From: Rhodococcus sovatensis
GTDB lineage: Bacteria; Actinomycetota; Actinomycetes; Mycobacteriales; Mycobacteriaceae
Length of the DNA: 64,000 nt
Reading direction: 5' to 3'
Assembly: GCF_037327425.1 (NCBI RefSeq)
Contig: NZ_CP147846.1
Location: 1,116,001-1,180,000, forward strand
The notes beneath the pieces were generated by a model. It ran no database searches. It saw nothing but the letters and a program-made list of their open reading frames with translations, and was not told the DNA's origin. Numbering within the stretch: position 1 is the first letter of the stretch; every line of letters starts with the position of its first letter. Shown here piece by piece: positions 63,977 to 64,000 of this stretch. The translations under genes were made by a program, and so were the position numbers.

Positions 63977-64000
63977 GGATGAGTCCTCTCAGCCGTGGTT

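Noticed and set aside
1..64000. Prophage, integrative element or defence island
   Set aside because: Apart from the IS transposases I found no integrase, phage structural, restriction, CRISPR or toxin-antitoxin genes.

Overview
The window looks like a chromosomal segment of a mycolic-acid actinobacterium, most likely Rhodococcus or a close relative. The DNA is GC-rich and genes often overlap by ATGA or GTGA. Several gene groups point to the Mycobacteriales: a DesA3-type acyl-CoA desaturase beside its ferredoxin reductase (as in Rv3229c/Rv3230c), the orn / Rv2510c-like ATPase / cmrA (Rv2509) block with tRNA-His beside it, an EthA-like monooxygenase and an L,D-transpeptidase lipoprotein. Species-level naming is inference.

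Layout. 1-10 kb: a partial MBL-fold hydrolase, an amidase, the desaturase pair, an alcohol dehydrogenase, an LLM flavin oxidoreductase, an RsbQ/RsbP-like stress-signalling pair, a PPOX-type protein and a TetR regulator. 10.5-20 kb: a PucR regulator divergent from a purine-oxidation operon (FAD and 2Fe-2S subunits of xanthine dehydrogenase, 8-oxoguanine deaminase, molybdenum subunit, a frameshifted purine permease, xdhC). 20-23 kb: an alkane monooxygenase gene (alkB) cut in two by an IS3-family element. 23.8-28.9 kb: small exported proteins, a deacetylase-like lipoprotein, and LysR and TetR regulators. 29.3-34.7 kb: an SDR-nhaA-SDR operon whose last gene is broken by two tandem copies of one IS5-type element. 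34.8-36.8 kb: a glutaminase with a STAS domain and a small hypothetical. 37-50.7 kb: a nearly complete urate-to-glycerate pathway in two divergent operons, with an IclR/AllR-like regulator at its end. 50.8-53.2 kb: an SDR and a Baeyer-Villiger-type monooxygenase. 53.4-55.3 kb: two cell-wall enzymes. 55.7-64 kb: tRNA-His, orn, an HerA-like ATPase, cmrA, a 2,4-dienoyl-CoA reductase with its PadR regulator, an MFS transporter and an epoxide-hydrolase-like protein.

Pathway logic. The xdh operon would turn hypoxanthine or xanthine (and, through the deaminase, 8-oxoguanine) into urate. The rightward operon at 44.6-49.8 kb (uraD, uraH, uricase, permease) imports and oxidises urate to allantoin. The leftward operon (allB, alc, glxK, gcl, glxR, hyi and an allophanate-hydrolase-related protein) takes allantoin through ureidoglycolate and glyoxylate to glycerate phosphate. 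Three copies of a 17-bp operator (ATTCCGCAATRCGRAAT) sit between the two operons, and a degenerate copy precedes the IclR gene, which suggests local AllR-like control.

Mobile-element damage is the striking feature. Four copies of a 986-bp IS5-type element, differing as far as I can see at one base, all sit at CTAG sites. Two lie in tandem inside an SDR gene. One sits at the stop codon of uraH, and one, inverted, sits inside the uricase gene. With the IS3 copy in alkB and a one-base deletion in the purine permease, at least four genes here are broken. As sequenced, the strain would be expected to make urate but not to degrade it by this route.
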